In this document: positions 47,906-59,621 of the stretch, piece after piece
Layout: every line of letters starts with the position of its first letter
How positions within the stretch are numbered: position 1 is the stretch's first letter
Source: Sisyra terminalis
Taxonomy: Eukaryota; Arthropoda; Insecta; Neuroptera; Sisyridae
NCBI GenBank assembly: GCA_958496175.1
Contig: OY292275.1
Location: forward strand, 12,214,001-12,278,000
Length of the DNA stretch: 64,000 nt
Direction of reading: 5' to 3'
Position numbers and translations under genes: made by a program
Notes under the pieces: model-generated
The model's input: the letters and a program-made list of their open reading frames with translations, nothing else
Databases searched by the model: none
Told to the model about the DNA's origin: nothing

Positions 47906-49367
47906 TCGGCAACTTTCCAATTTAAATTTTTGAAGAAATGAAAAGTGTTACAAGAGTCATATTATAGAAATACCTAGGTATTTCAAATTGGTAAAATTCT
48001 AATAAATTTTTAGTGAACCATGAAAATTGGTTCTGAATTCTTGAAGTTGTGAAGTTAGGATTCAAAATTCTATACTGCGGTTTAAATTTTATTCAAATGC
48101 ACTGTTCTATGACGATATCAAACTAGTTAAGTCTAGTTCTAGAACTAAATTTTTAGTGCTTACTTAAATTTTAAGTAAATTAAGTTTTTGTGGAAAACAA
48201 GATAAATATAATCTGTGGAATTTTTAAGACAAAAAAATATGTTGCATGTTTATTGGGCAATAACAGTTATTAAATTATCATTTTGAATATCGTCCATTTA
48301 TTTAACAATTAATAAGTTTTTTATCTTGGGATTTGGACTTTGTGAATGAAAATTTCAATTTATAAAAACTGCGACATTATTTCGCAGACTTTATTTCTGC
48401 TTCTTTATTTCTTCAGGTAAAATTTAAAGCTAACATATAAAACAAGACAACATGTTATTCAGTTCGACTCTTCTTTGTAAATGTATTGATGTTTTAAAAA
48501 ATTTTTTTTGAAATATTATAATTTGATTTTTTTTATAATTTGACATTTTCATTTATAAAGTTCAAATCCCAAGATAAAAAAAATATTAACAGTCATGAAA
48601 TTTTCAAAAATAGTAGTATACAAAGAGTAGTAGGATATGATACTTACGAAGAAAAAGTATATCTTCAGTACCAAAATTTAAGTTTTCTATTTAGCACAAT
48701 AATTTGGTGAGATTGTTGGCTGTTTTTCATGCTAAGCCAAAAGAAAACAAAATGCTTACTTATACGTTTTGCTATGCAGAAACAACTGCACTCAAAAATC
48801 ACATGTCACAAAAATTGTTCACGAATCTATATTTTAGCTACACTTTATCTTAAATGTTCGTAAATTATATAAAATTCGTATTATTATCGGAAAACGAATA
48901 TATTAAATGTTCGATATATAACAATGATTAACAAGTGTTTAGTATAACCAAACCTTTCCAACTCTAGTTTTTAAGCTGGGTTGTCAAAATGTCAAAATAG
49001 GTTCATTATAATCATGAAAATTAAGATTTTTAAATTTTACTACTTTTGAGAACATTTTTAAGGGTAAATGATGGTGGGGTGAAAATGATGAAGTCCTGAG
49101 ATCTGGGTATACTATTATGAAATTGTTTTTTATTAAAATATTTATAATATTGGAGAATATAGTGAAAAAGTTTTTGAATAGTTTTGTTGGTGGTGATTTT
49201 TGTTATTATTTTTTGTATAGTTGAAACCGACTATCATGTTCAAAATTATAGGAAAATTCGAACAGTTGTGAACATCTATAGTTATAGTTTGAAAAATCAA
49301 AAAGTTTCAAATACAGCTTCGCTTTCTCTTGATGCTTACTTATAGTAATTGCCGCCAAATTGCGATT
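47906..49367. other. AT-rich stretch, no gene recognised
   Basis: No ORF, RNA or repeat copy was recognised. Confidence 0.4.
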
Positions 49368-49375
49368 GTGTAGGT

Positions 49376-49601
49376 CATGGGTCGGCAACCTGCGGCCCGC
49401 GGGCCGTATGAGGCCCGCAAGACATCTTGGTGCGGCCCGCAAGATTCTCGCCGCAACGCACATGACGGACACATAGCGTTTTATTTTTAAAACTAAAATA
49501 TTTTTACATAAATATTGTAGGTATACCTACTGCAAGTGCGACCCGCACTGATCCCCATGAAAAATATTTGACCCTTTACAACAAAAGGTTGGTGACCCAT
49601 G
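49376..49601. mobile_element. 226-bp hAT MITE with perfect 8-bp duplication
   Basis: TIRs CATGGGTCGGCAACC / CATGGGTCACCAACC and an exact 8-bp duplication GTGTAGGT (49368-49375, 49602-49609). The left arm is GC-rich (GCGGCCCGCGGGCC). The minus-strand ORF over this region is a by-product of the element. Confidence 0.9.
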
Positions 49602-49828
49602 GTGTAGGTTATAACGAAACTGGCGTAAAATTGATGTGGTATGCACAAATTCTAGGACAGTGTATTTTTTGATCTGATTTTTTGATAAAGGAGCGAAAAA
49701 TTATACGGAAAACAAAAATAATCAACAAGTATTTTTTAATTAATGATTAAGCAATCCTCATAATCTTCATCTTTTTATTATCTTGTGAACAAATTACGAT
49801 AAATAATACATTTAAACATAAATCACCC

Positions 49829-50058
49829 TTCCTTCATATTATTATCGCATATCCTGAAAAGCACAGTACTTCTTACGAATATTTACAAAAATGACTCAAT
49901 GACACGTTTTACCTAAAAAGATGATCAATTTTTCTGATATGGTATAGACAAATTGCCAGAAGGATGACAAAAACATATATATTAAATTGAAAGAATTATT
50001 TTCCAGAAATAAATAATTTCATGTAGAAATAATTAAAACTTATTTTTCAGAAAGAAAA
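49829..50058 (+). repeat. 230-bp direct repeat, copy 1 (partner 53256-53485)
   Basis: Near-identical to 53256-53485, from TTCCTTCATATTATTATC to the A-rich end TTCAGAAAGAAAA, with only scattered substitutions, so the copying was recent relative to most repeats here. Non-coding. Confidence 0.9.
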
Positions 50059-51579
50059 ATCACAGAAAAAATATAATTTAATTACTAAGAAGCAAATGGT
50101 TCTCAGTAATAATATAATAAAACTTTTGGCACCACTTGGAAGTAAGCCGTGAGTTGATAAACAGCAATGGAATATTTTTATGTTCAGAAACGATATTACT
50201 TCCTGGTCCCACAATATTTCGCGAATTTTCATATTTTTAGTCGACCAAATAGTTACGAAAACAAAATTTCAAATATTAAATAAGTAAAATTATGGAATAA
50301 AAATATTTTCAAATTATTCGTAAATATATTTCGAATTCCCGACAGGAAATTAAAAACAAAAAATAACATTATTTTATGCTATTAACTTTGGCAGTCTATT
50401 TATTACAGCTATAAAAAAAGATTGACTTTTTTTAAAAACTGTTATTAATATTCTTTCAAAGAATTGTTTTTTTCTGTAAATACTTTGAAATGTTGGCCAC
50501 CTATTAGCGAACGCAGATTCGAAATAGATAGTATCAGGTCGTATCAAATACGTTTATAACTTTATTTTTTATTTCCTCATATAAATTCGAGTACGGTTTA
50601 AACTATTTTCTCGTTATAGTAACATAAAGAATCAATTAACTAAACAACTATCGAAGTTTAACTAAACAATGTTTTTAATTACGTCAGTGATGTCACTTCA
50701 AAGCGTGCAAAGCTCATTCGTGACATTGTTTAAATTACATTTTCTTTTTTTTTGCTATTCTAAGAGTAAAGAATGTAACTGTATTTTAAAAATAGTTTTA
50801 TGTTACCTTTTATTTGTTTACATAAATCTATTTTTGCTTTCTTTCTTACATTTTAATGATACAACGTAAAAGCAAAATAAAATGCTTTGAAATTTATTTT
50901 CAGACTCTTCTGCACGTCGCTATACCAACAAGTAATAAAATATAAATTACGTTAAGTAAATACTAAACTCTATCATTATGAAAACAGAGACTTAATAATT
51001 GCTTATGTAAAATCAACAAGTAAACGTCTCGTTTGCTATGATTTTAAATGTAATAGATTTCAAAAACCACAATTATTTCGTGAATTATCATACATTATAT
51101 CAATGTGTTAGTTCGTTAAGATAAGTTATTTTCCTTTATAATTGTCCAGGAATTTGTTACGGTGAAATATTACAGGGAAATATGTCCTTTTCATGCAAAT
51201 AGTTCTATTCTTTTCTTGTAATACTTCCGTTGAGAACAGTAATGAGCAATACGAAATACTAATGTTATGTTAGCTCCGATAAGACGTTTTGGTTGTAAAC
51301 TGGAGGATAATAAAACTGTGCAATAAATTTAACGAGAATACTAGAGAGAACAATATGCGAACTAGAAAGAATTGCTTTTAAGAATAAACAGTTAATGAAT
51401 GGAATGTAAAGTATTATATTGAAAAATGTGAAAAAAAGATTTGATGAAATAATAGTAAAGAGTATTTATTGGGAAAATAATTTAGGGATTTATACAAAGC
51501 TGTTGGTCTTTTCAAAAGCTGAACTTACTTTTAAAAAGTTTAGACGAATTATAGATTAAATCACTTTAATTTTAATCTT
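50059..51579. other. AT-rich stretch, no gene recognised
   Basis: The ORFs at 50047-50232 (minus) and 50669-50869 (plus) have no domains. The last part may hold undetected 5' sequence of the LINE that follows. Confidence 0.4.
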
Positions 51580-53158
51580 GAAAATAAAATAATTATAATA
51601 AAAACTTTAATAATTACTAGACTGTATGATTTTTGTACTAGAAATAACTTAATATCTGAAAGACAATATGGTTTTATGAAAAATAGGGGTTCAAATGATA
51701 CCTTGGCTTACACTTCTAACTTTATATACTACAACAATATGGATAAAAATATACCAACAGTGTTAGCTTTCTTAGATCTGGCAAAAGCTTTTGATACTGT
51801 CAATCATGAGATATTGTTGGAAAAACTTTGGAGAAAAGGTATCAGGGGTCTTCCGCATCAGCTAATTCAAAATTACCTAACCCACAGAGTGCATTGCGTT
51901 AAAGTTGGCAATGTTATGAGTGATTATAAATATGTAAGAGTTGGAGTTCCGCAAGGAACTATTCTAGGACCATTATTTTTTTATCTTGTATATTGACGAT
52001 ATATTTGATGTACTACCGAAAAACAACTTAGTTTCTTATGCTGATGACACGGCTGCGTTATGTTGTGGTGAGAACTGGGGAGAGGTTAATGTTCATTTAT
52101 CGAATTGGTTAAAAAATTGGATACATGGCTAAGAAATAATCAATTATCATTAAACACAGATAAATCTACCTTCATTACTTTTGGAAGCTATGTAGATAAT
52201 ATGCCAGTTAAATTTTAACTGTTTATTAGAGATAAAGAACTAAAAAAAGTAACAAGCTGCAAATACCTAGGTATATATTTTGACTGCCACATGAAATGGA
52301 ATATTCATGCTATAGAACTTGCAAAAAAAATCAAATATTTTACATTTCTATTTTATAACTTAAATAACTATTACCAAGCACCTGTTCTAAAAATAATTTA
52401 CCATGGTCTTTTTGAAGGCATGATTAACTATGGAATTATAGCGTAGAGTGGGGCCTACGGCAACTCGATAAGACAACTAGCTTACATCCAAAATTAGTTA
52501 ATTAACAAAATATGTAACAACAATCAATGGACTGCGCCACTGAAAATACGAGACTACTTTATAATTTAGTTTTTATTATAATAATTGTAAAAAACTTCAT
52601 GCTGAAAGGCTGAGTAACACTAGGTAGATCTAAGCCAAGGTTTATAAAATACACAGGTGACCTCATGGTGGCTACGTGATGGATAAGTGACGTATCCAGA
52701 AGAAATTCGTACATATCTGCAGACTGGTTAATTTCAAAATTCTTCGTATGACCTCATTTTTTTTTCTAATGGAGCAACCTATGAAATTTACAAACCTTGG
52801 ATCTAAGCAGCTTGTATTGCCAAAAATTAAAAAAACTATTCAAGCCAAAAGTGCTTACTACATTGCGATTAAATATTTTAATATGCTACCTGAAAACATG
52901 AAATCGTTGATCTGTTCCAAAAAGATATTGGGGAAAAAGCTGGGAAACTGGATTTCCAACTCTAGGACGTAATTTTAGAAAAAATAGTTTTAAGTAATAT
53001 TGTAATATATCTTTTTTAAGTTTGTATTATTGATTTGATAAATTTTATTAACTATACTATTTTTGTGTAAATTTTGTAGTTCTTCTGGTTTTATGAACAG
53101 GTGTAACGCACCTCTATAGAATTTCCACCAGAAGTAAAAGAATAAATAAATAAAAAAA
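51580..53158 (+). pseudogene. LINE reverse transcriptase relic with 3' tail
   Basis: The plus-strand frames give ISERQYGFMKNRGSNDTL, VLAFLDLAKAFDTVNHEILL then EKLWRKGI, VGVPQGTILGPLFF, a frameshift, YIDDIFDVL and the catalytic box YADDTAA, then LSLNTDKSTFITF and VTSCKYLGIYFDCHMKWNIH: RT blocks in the expected order, probably of a CR1/Jockey-like clade. The C-terminal coding is interrupted by the MITE at 52636-52799 and resumes at SSLYCQK-like sequence. The tail ends with CCAGAAGTAAAAGAATAAAT repeats. It has no ORF1 or endonuclease, so it is 5'-truncated and dead. A related tail is at 30331-31862. Confidence 0.8.
52636..52799. mobile_element. 164-bp MITE with 9-bp target-site duplication (Mutator-like), copy 2
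   Basis: TIRs CAAGGTTTATAAAATACACA / CAAGGTTTGTAAATTTCATA with a perfect 9-bp duplication GATCTAAGC (52627-52635, 52800-52808). Same family as 41246-41389, sharing GTGACGTATCCAGAAGAAAT. It interrupts the LINE coding region and is therefore younger than that LINE copy. Confidence 0.9.
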
Positions 53159-53255
53159 TTATTCCCCTGGTCACACCAAAAAGCTCTAGGGAAGGATATG
53201 GTTGGGGTATTTAATTTGGCAATACTTTTGCATGTGATTTACTCCCCAAACTTGG

Positions 53256-53485
53256 TTCCTTCATATTATTATCACATATCCTGAAAAGCACAGCACTTCT
53301 TACGAATATTTACAAAAATGACTCAATGACACGTTTTGCCTAAAAAGATGATCAATTTTTCTGATATGGTATATACAAATTGCCAGAAGGATGACAGAAA
53401 CATATATTTTAAATTGAAAGAATTATTTTCCAGAAATAAATAATTTCATGTAGAAATAATTAAAACTATTTTTTCAGAAAGAAAA
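53256..53485 (+). repeat. 230-bp direct repeat, copy 2 (partner 49829-50058)
   Basis: Lies about 100 bp downstream of the LINE tail and 640 bp upstream of the carboxypeptidase. Near-identical to copy 1 in the same orientation. Confidence 0.9.
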
Positions 53486-54063
53486 CTAAGTTTCATATTT
53501 ACACTTACGGGTTATTAAATCTTACAAATTTTGGTTTTTAATTTTATTCAAAACAACTTTCGCTGTTTTCCTCTCTAATTGAACAGTACTACCTTATAAT
53601 CAAAAAAGAGATATAATTTCTTTTTGGTTCATCAAAATCGGTCTAGTATATGGAAAAAAAGATAAACAATGAATAAAATAACCGCATAAAAGGGAAGCAA
53701 ATTGTTTTAATCTCAAATCAAGAAAAAAGTTTTTATCTTAAATGACTAACAAAAATATCAATTTATTAAGTGTGATTAAATAATTAATAATTGATAAAAT
53801 ATAAATTGCTTAAGTAAATAATTTAAAATTTTAAAGTCATGACTATTTGTTCGATTTGTACTTAAGTTATCATTGTATTGCCAATTGTGTACTGATTGTC
53901 AATTGCAGAATAGTGATAATTTATTAATTGCTTAAACTAATGATGATACTCAAAATTCACAGCCTTGATTTTGTTATTTAAAAATGATAAGTTAAGTTTA
54001 TTTATTATTTTTTATATATATTGGCTTATCTATTCACTTATCTATCTCATCTATTCACCTTAA
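53486..54063. other. AT-rich upstream region of the carboxypeptidase
   Basis: No gene. A pyrimidine-rich repeat of TCTATTCACTTATCTATC type occurs at 54026-54058, just before the TATA box; it may be regulatory or just simple sequence. Confidence 0.4.
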
Positions 54064-54100
54064 TATAAAAATTAAACCTTGTTAACGTACTTTTACTCAG
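54064..54100 (+). promoter_or_regulatory. Putative core promoter of the carboxypeptidase gene
   Basis: TATAAAA at 54064-54070 is followed by an initiator-like CTCAGAA around 54096-54102, about 35 bp downstream, close to the usual TATA-to-start spacing. This gives a 5' UTR of about 28 nt to the ATG at 54128. TCAGTC at 54119-54124 is a second initiator-like match but is too far from the TATA box. Confidence 0.45.
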
Positions 54101-54127
54101 AAACTTATTTTCTTGTAATCAGTCGCA

Positions 54128-55465
54128 ATGTTTTTATATTTTATTTTCATTTTGTTGGGATTGCTACCAAATGACCCGGTGGTAGCCGATAGTGTTTCAC
54201 CGCTCTTTCTTACGCCGTATATTAATTCTGGGGATATTGAAAAAGGCCAACAACTGGCTCAAGTTCACTACGATGAATTTGGTGATGTTGAAAGCTATTC
54301 AGGATATTTAACCGTCAACGAAACGTTCAACTCCAATTTATTTTTTTGGTTTTTCCCGGCCCAAAATGCCAAAGAAACGGCACCTGTTTTGTTATGGCTG
54401 CAAGGTGGTCCAGGAGCATCCACCATGTTAAGTCTGTTCAAAGAAATGGGTCCGTTTTACATAACACCCGATTTGCACGCAAAGCTCAGAAATATCACCT
54501 GGATTAAGGACTTTTCGATTATTTTCATTGATAATCCAGTGGGAACGGGATTTAGTTTTACTGAAAACGATCAAGGATACGTTCATACCGAAGAAGAAAT
54601 GGCCGATAATTTATACGATGCTTTGTTACAATTTTTCAAATTGTTTCCCACATATGCATCGAATGATTTTTTCCTCACTGGTGAATCGTATGCCGGAAAG
54701 TATGTTCCAGCGATGGGAATGACAATTCACAAAAACAATCCGTATGCGGAACAAAAAATCAATCTTAAAGGTTTGGCTGTTGGAAATGGATTGGTTGATC
54801 CAATTAATCAGATGAACTATTCCGACTATTTGTATATGGCAGGTATGATTGATATAAATACGAAAATTGAAATGACTGCTTTGCAGAATCAGCTCATCTC
54901 CAATATTGAAAACGCAATGTGGACAGATGCTACCTCACTTTTTGATTACATAATCGATACATATTTGTATAACAAAACTGGATTAAGTGAACATTTCAAT
55001 TATCTGGAAACTAACGATGATGAGAACCAGTATGAAGATTTCCTTATTTTACCCCAAGTACGCGAAGCGATCCACGTGGGAAACTATGATTTCAACGCAT
55101 CATCCAACGTTGTCGACAGTAATTTATTTGACGACCAAATGCAAAGTATCGTCTCGGTACTCGAGGAATTGTTAAACTACTATCCAGTACTTCTATACAA
55201 CGGACAAATAGATATTGTTTGTAACTATCCAAACATGGAAAATTTCATTCAGAAAATGACATTCAGCGGTTCCGAGCATTATGCAACAGCGAAACGAGAA
55301 ATTTGGAGGTTACCAAATGATACAAACGTCGCGGGATATGTGAAGGTGGCCAATTATTTAACAGAGGTTTTGGTAATTGGTGCTGGACATATGGTACCCA
55401 AGGACCAACCGGAAAGGGCGTTTGATTTGATTTCTCGATTTGTTTGGGGAAAATCGTTCTTTTGA
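54128..55465 (+). CDS. Serine carboxypeptidase (S10 family, vitellogenic/CPVL-like), intronless
   Basis: A 445-aa secreted or lysosomal serine carboxypeptidase that removes C-terminal residues from peptides. Residues 1-20 form a hydrophobic signal peptide ending VVA. The family blocks are present: WLQGGPGAST (90-99, oxyanion/substrate region), IDNPVGTGFSF (134-144), GESYAGKYVP with nucleophile Ser187, GNGLVDP (219-225), NGQIDIVCNYP with Asp362 and GAGHMVPKDQP with His421. Length is normal for insect CPVL proteins. Six N-glycosylation sequons (Asn64, 122, 230, 282, 323, 397) fit a secretory route. Only one cysteine (Cys365) is seen, so disulfides are not expected. The start is the first in-frame ATG after the TATA box and heads the signal peptide. 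The gene lacks introns, which suggests a retrocopy or an intron-poor paralog, but the frame is intact. An ATTAAA near 55572 may serve polyadenylation. Confidence 0.95.
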   Translation: MFLYFIFILLGLLPNDPVVADSVSPLFLTPYINSGDIEKGQQLAQVHYDEFGDVESYSGYLTVNETFNSNLFFWFFPAQNAKETAPVLLWLQGGPGASTMLSLFKEMGPFYITPDLHAKLRNITWIKDFSIIFIDNPVGTGFSFTENDQGYVHTEEEMADNLYDALLQFFKLFPTYASNDFFLTGESYAGKYVPAMGMTIHKNNPYAEQKINLKGLAVGNGLVDPINQMNYSDYLYMAGMIDINTKIEMTALQNQLISNIENAMWTDATSLFDYIIDTYLYNKTGLSEHFNYLETNDDENQYEDFLILPQVREAIHVGNYDFNASSNVVDSNLFDDQMQSIVSVLEELLNYYPVLLYNGQIDIVCNYPNMENFIQKMTFSGSEHYATAKREIWRLPNDTNVAGYVKVANYLTEVLVIGAGHMVPKDQPERAFDLISRFVWGKSFF

Positions 55466-56195
55466 GAAGCAAACATTTAGTTTAATATTGGTGCGATAAG
55501 TTATAAAATTTAATCAGAAATTTTTTTATTGATGACATTAATTTAAAGTTTCCATTGCACTATAGACACTTGATTAAAAGAGAGATTAGAAATATATTTT
55601 TTTTTTATTATTTTATTTTTCTTTAAATATTCGACCATTCATTTTATTTTCTCTGTAGACATTAATTATACAAGGACAATTTTTTTGAATAGTGTCAAAT
55701 TTAATTATTAGAAAATTTATATTTCATATATTATATAAACAATTAAACTTTTTTTTTCTAAATTATTCGTATTCACATTTTCCAATTTACTTTCTGTATA
55801 TATCAATTACTTCAAGACCAATCACTTGTAGTTTAATTTTTAAAATGCTTGTATAAATATTTACGAAAAAATAGTTAACCTTATCTTCCCTACTCTACTA
55901 AAGGACTGTAAAACGTAACCTTGTTTTTCTTTATTGTTTAATTATTATTTTTAATCTATTAATTAGTTTTTTATTACTTTTTTATTTATTTTGTCGCCTA
56001 TAAATTTTATTTCTCGAATAACAGTTTTGTTCAGTAATTGAAGAGATAAAAGTGGTATGTTGGGAAATAATAAAAATTGGGCAAAATTAAAATATAAATT
56101 TGATTTTCTTTGAACTCATTTGAATATTATAGTTGTATGAGATTTACTTAAAGTAGAAGATTATCAGATGAACACTTGATGATCTTTTAAAGAAA
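55466..56195. other. 3' flank of the carboxypeptidase, AT-rich
   Basis: Contains ATTAAA near 55572 as a possible poly(A) signal. No other feature was recognised. No obvious poly(A) remnant was seen that would prove a retrocopy. Confidence 0.4.
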
Positions 56196-56197
56196 TA

Positions 56198-56832
56198 CAG
56201 AGGTGTGAAAATTATTAGACTCAAGATAGCTCAAGAGAAAAAAACACATTTTTGTTTTTAAATGCCATAAATTTAAAAATTACAATCATTTCACTCATCT
56301 AATATTTAATGTGGTATCGTTTATTGTTTATAATTTATTTTTCTCATCCTGGCATGTTCTATACTATTTTTTTCATTTATATTTTATTATGATGTCAAAT
56401 CTTAATGAGTTCGATAATTAAATCCACCCGTGTTTTAATAATTTATTTTTTTGTTTTTTTCTTCACAATGCCCCAAAAATAGTTTATGGGATTAGCATCA
56501 GGGCTATTTCCTGGCCAAGAAGGCACATTAATGTTAAAATTTTTGGGGAAATCCGTAACTTTTTTGGCTTTATGGCGAGGAGTTCCATCCTGCATAAAGA
56601 TAAAATTTTCTTCCGGAAACCACTCATTAGTTTAAGGCAATAACCTCGTTTCCAAGACTTGTATCGATTGGTCTTGCCTCATAGTACCTGCCACAATGTA
56701 TATCCTACCGGTACCCTTTGCTGACATGCAGCTCCAAACTATAACTGACGTTGGATGTTTTACAGTCTGGGCTAAACATTGCTGAAAAAAAGTAAAAATC
56801 TTCTTTTGAGTCTAATAATTTTCACACCTCTG
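56198..56832 (-). mobile_element. Tc1-type element, internally deleted, with transposase remnant
   Basis: Perfect 27-bp TIRs begin CAGAGGTGTGAAAATTATTA at both ends, with TA duplications at 56196-56197 and 56833-56834. On the minus strand the C-terminal part of a Tc1 transposase is legible: SVIVWSCMSAKGTGRIYIV then AGTMRQDQSIQVLE, EENFIFMQDGTPRHKAKKV (catalytic Asp kept) and VPSWPGNSPDANPINYFWG. The usual catalytic Glu of NPIENxWG is replaced by Asn. The N-terminal DNA-binding half is missing. It cannot encode an active enzyme but its ends could be moved by a related one. Confidence 0.9.
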
Positions 56833-57300
56833 TAACTTTCAAAACGATCTAAATCGAATCCCAGGGCTCAATTTAAAGTTGCAAAAAGTTTATGTAAGAA
56901 AAGAATATTTAGTGAAAAGATTAGCAAATTTTAAGTTTTGTGCCAAATCTCATAAAATTTAAACATAAGTAGCTTTATATATATTTTTTTGGGGTTTCAT
57001 TTTCTTTGTGTGGTTCATAATGTTATTTTCTGGTGATTTAATATCCACAACACTCAATTTCCATTTTTTTTATTCAGTGCTTTCCTTCAAAGATATTTTA
57101 ACGCCTTAATACCAGCTTTTATGAATCTATATTCAAAAATATTAATTTCATAAATTTATTTTCGTTTCCAATTAAGTAATTTTAAAGGATAAATTTTTAA
57201 AAAACATTCTTTCCTAGACCCAACATACACTACACCAACAATAAGAAACTTCGGAAAGTTTCATACTTTTAACTCTATTAAATAAGGCTATACTTAATCT

Positions 57301-57900
57301 GGTATAAGCTTGGATCAGGAACGTCGAAATTTGAGAACTGTTTTTGAATGGTTTCGATATTATTCTTGTACGTATTGTTCACTCGAATGCAATTTGTACG
57401 TAAATTTTGACATATCAGAAATAAAGTAGCGATTGTTATTTTCAAATATGTATTTATACTGTATTATGTAAAATTAAATTTTCTAAATAAAGTTTACTTT
57501 GGGCAAGTCCATTTCAGTACACCCACAATCTGGCAACGTTGGATTTTCGACTTTGTTTTAATTTAATTCGCGATTAAATCGGTCCATAATAAAAATTTAC
57601 CCACTAAAGAGAGAATTATACCATATTTGAATTGAGCTAACAAAAATATCGTGAATTAAATTAAAAACAAAATCGAAAATGCAATGTTGGCAGATTGTGG
57701 GTGTGCTAAAATGAACTTGAGACGAAAATTTAATTTTAAATATTATAATATAAATACATATTTGAAAATAACTGTCGCTTCTTCATTTCTGGAACGTCAA
57801 AGTTTGCGTACAAATTGCATTCGAGTGAACAATACGTACCCATTCGGAATAGTTCTCTTCAGTTCTGAAAATCTCGACGTTCCTGATCCAAGCTTATATC
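57301..57900. mobile_element. 600-bp near-complete palindromic MITE with perfect 8-bp duplication
   Basis: Exact 8-bp duplication CTTAATCT at 57293-57300 and 57901-57908. The inverted arms run about 270 bp each, starting GGTATAAGCTTGGATCAGGA on the left and GATATAAGCTTGGATCAGGA on the right, with only about 60 bp between them. The 8-bp duplication fits hAT or P-type insertion. The plus-strand ORF at 57684-57905 is a by-product of the right arm. Confidence 0.9.
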
Positions 57901-57908
57901 CTTAATCT

Positions 57909-59540
57909 TATTGTTTTTGTAAAAATTTTTGAGTATTATTAAGTTTAAAAAAAAATTCTGTCTTTATGTTTTACATTCAAAACAATTTTTCCAGCGATTC
58001 TTTGACAGTTGTTAATTTATAAAATGAAGTTGATAATTAGGTATATAAGGTATAAATTTAAAATGAAAACATGTAAGTATTTTTATATGTTAAACACAGG
58101 TGGTATGAAACTACCATAGTTCAAAAATTTCCTATACTTTTGAAATTATCTAAAATACCTTTAAGAATCATACATTAGAAGAGACTAAAATAGTTTAGTT
58201 TGATATTGCTTTTCATCGATGAATACCTACATTTGATTATTTGCCATCTTTTTATTTTATTTTTTAGTTTCTTCTATTTGTCTCTAAAACCATTTTCTTC
58301 ATAAACTTTTAATGGCCAAGCCACTATATCAAAAAAAAAAAAAAGGATTTGAAAAGAGTCTCGGAAATTGCTACTTTTTCCTCTATCTTCTTTCACACAA
58401 ACGACCACTTGCTGGTTCTATTGAAGTTTTTCCATTCCCAAGAGCGATAAGATTTTTGAAACTATTTAGAATTTAAATTGCTCCAACAGAACATCTTTCT
58501 CTATTTATATATCTTGCTTTCTCTACGTAAAGCTCTGTTTAATGCACAATGCACGTGTCGTGCTATACATTAATATTGCACATTGTGACTAGCATTTAGA
58601 ACGGAAATTATCATCAAGAATTCGACAAACAAGTACATAGTTGGAAAACATAACTATCATTGTTAATTTATATATAGATATGGCAAATGAGTAGGTACCA
58701 TATGCACATAGATTAGAATTAGTAACATTTCTCAAGGAGTTTCCTACAAAACTTGGTGTAATTCCTCAAATACATTCGGTCGCTCAAAGTATACTCAGCA
58801 TTTACATCTGTACATGGATGTGTTAATATCGGCATTTGAATTTTATGTATGCTATATGCAATCGTCATTTAGGTGAAAATTATTTGCATATTCAACGATC
58901 CTCTAGTCTACAATTAGAATGAATGCACCGTTTGAAATAATTCAAATGCTCTTTTCACCATGTCAATTATTATTTCAATTCATATTTCATGACTAAATCA
59001 GCTTTCAGCTATATAAACTTATATTTAAAAAAGGAAAAAAATATTTACTTTCTACTATCAACCGTCATTATGAACCAAAAGTTAAGCTTTAAATACTTTT
59101 ATATGTAGCAAATACTGGTAACACTGGCAAATCACTGGTTATATTGGTAACTGCAACGACTGGTATTGTCATAATAATGTTATTCAATATTAATATGTAT
59201 CAGATGGACTGAAAAGTAATATCATTTTATGTCCCTTGGAAATTCAATAGCCATTCATCTGCTTATAAATTATTTCAAAATTTTACTTTTTACTATAACG
59301 GTTACTTTTAAACTCATAAAAGATCAAAAAATATTTATTTATCTGAAGCTTATGTTTAAATGGTTTCACAAATGGCCGAAGAAATACAAATTCGATACTT
59401 TATTCCCTTTGAGTTTTACAGGCAATGCAAAGCTGTAACCAAAAATATTTTCAATATTTCACAAGATCTTCATTAATGCCAAATAAGTTTTATTAAGTCC
59501 AAATTTATTTATTTTGATTTCTCAAACTGATATCTACCGA
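57909..59540. other. AT-rich stretch, no gene recognised
   Basis: An A-run lies at 58331-58344. The ORF at 59229-59438 has no domain. No repeat copy was recognised. Confidence 0.4.
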
Positions 59541-59621
59541 GAATGATAGAGACTTTTTTTTTATTTATTTTTAGTAGGATAGTGGACATGAAAGGATGTA
59601 GATCCATGTACTAATTATTAA

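Noticed and set aside
49206..49472. Minus-strand 88-aa ORF with Arg/Ala-rich start
   Set aside because: Its GC-rich half is the left arm of the hAT MITE at 49376-49601; composition explains it.
54310..54330. GAAACGTTC hammerhead-like string
   Set aside because: It lies inside the carboxypeptidase coding sequence and lacks the CTGATGA core and stems.
57684..57905. 73-aa plus-strand ORF
   Set aside because: It is entirely within the right arm of the palindromic MITE and has no domain.
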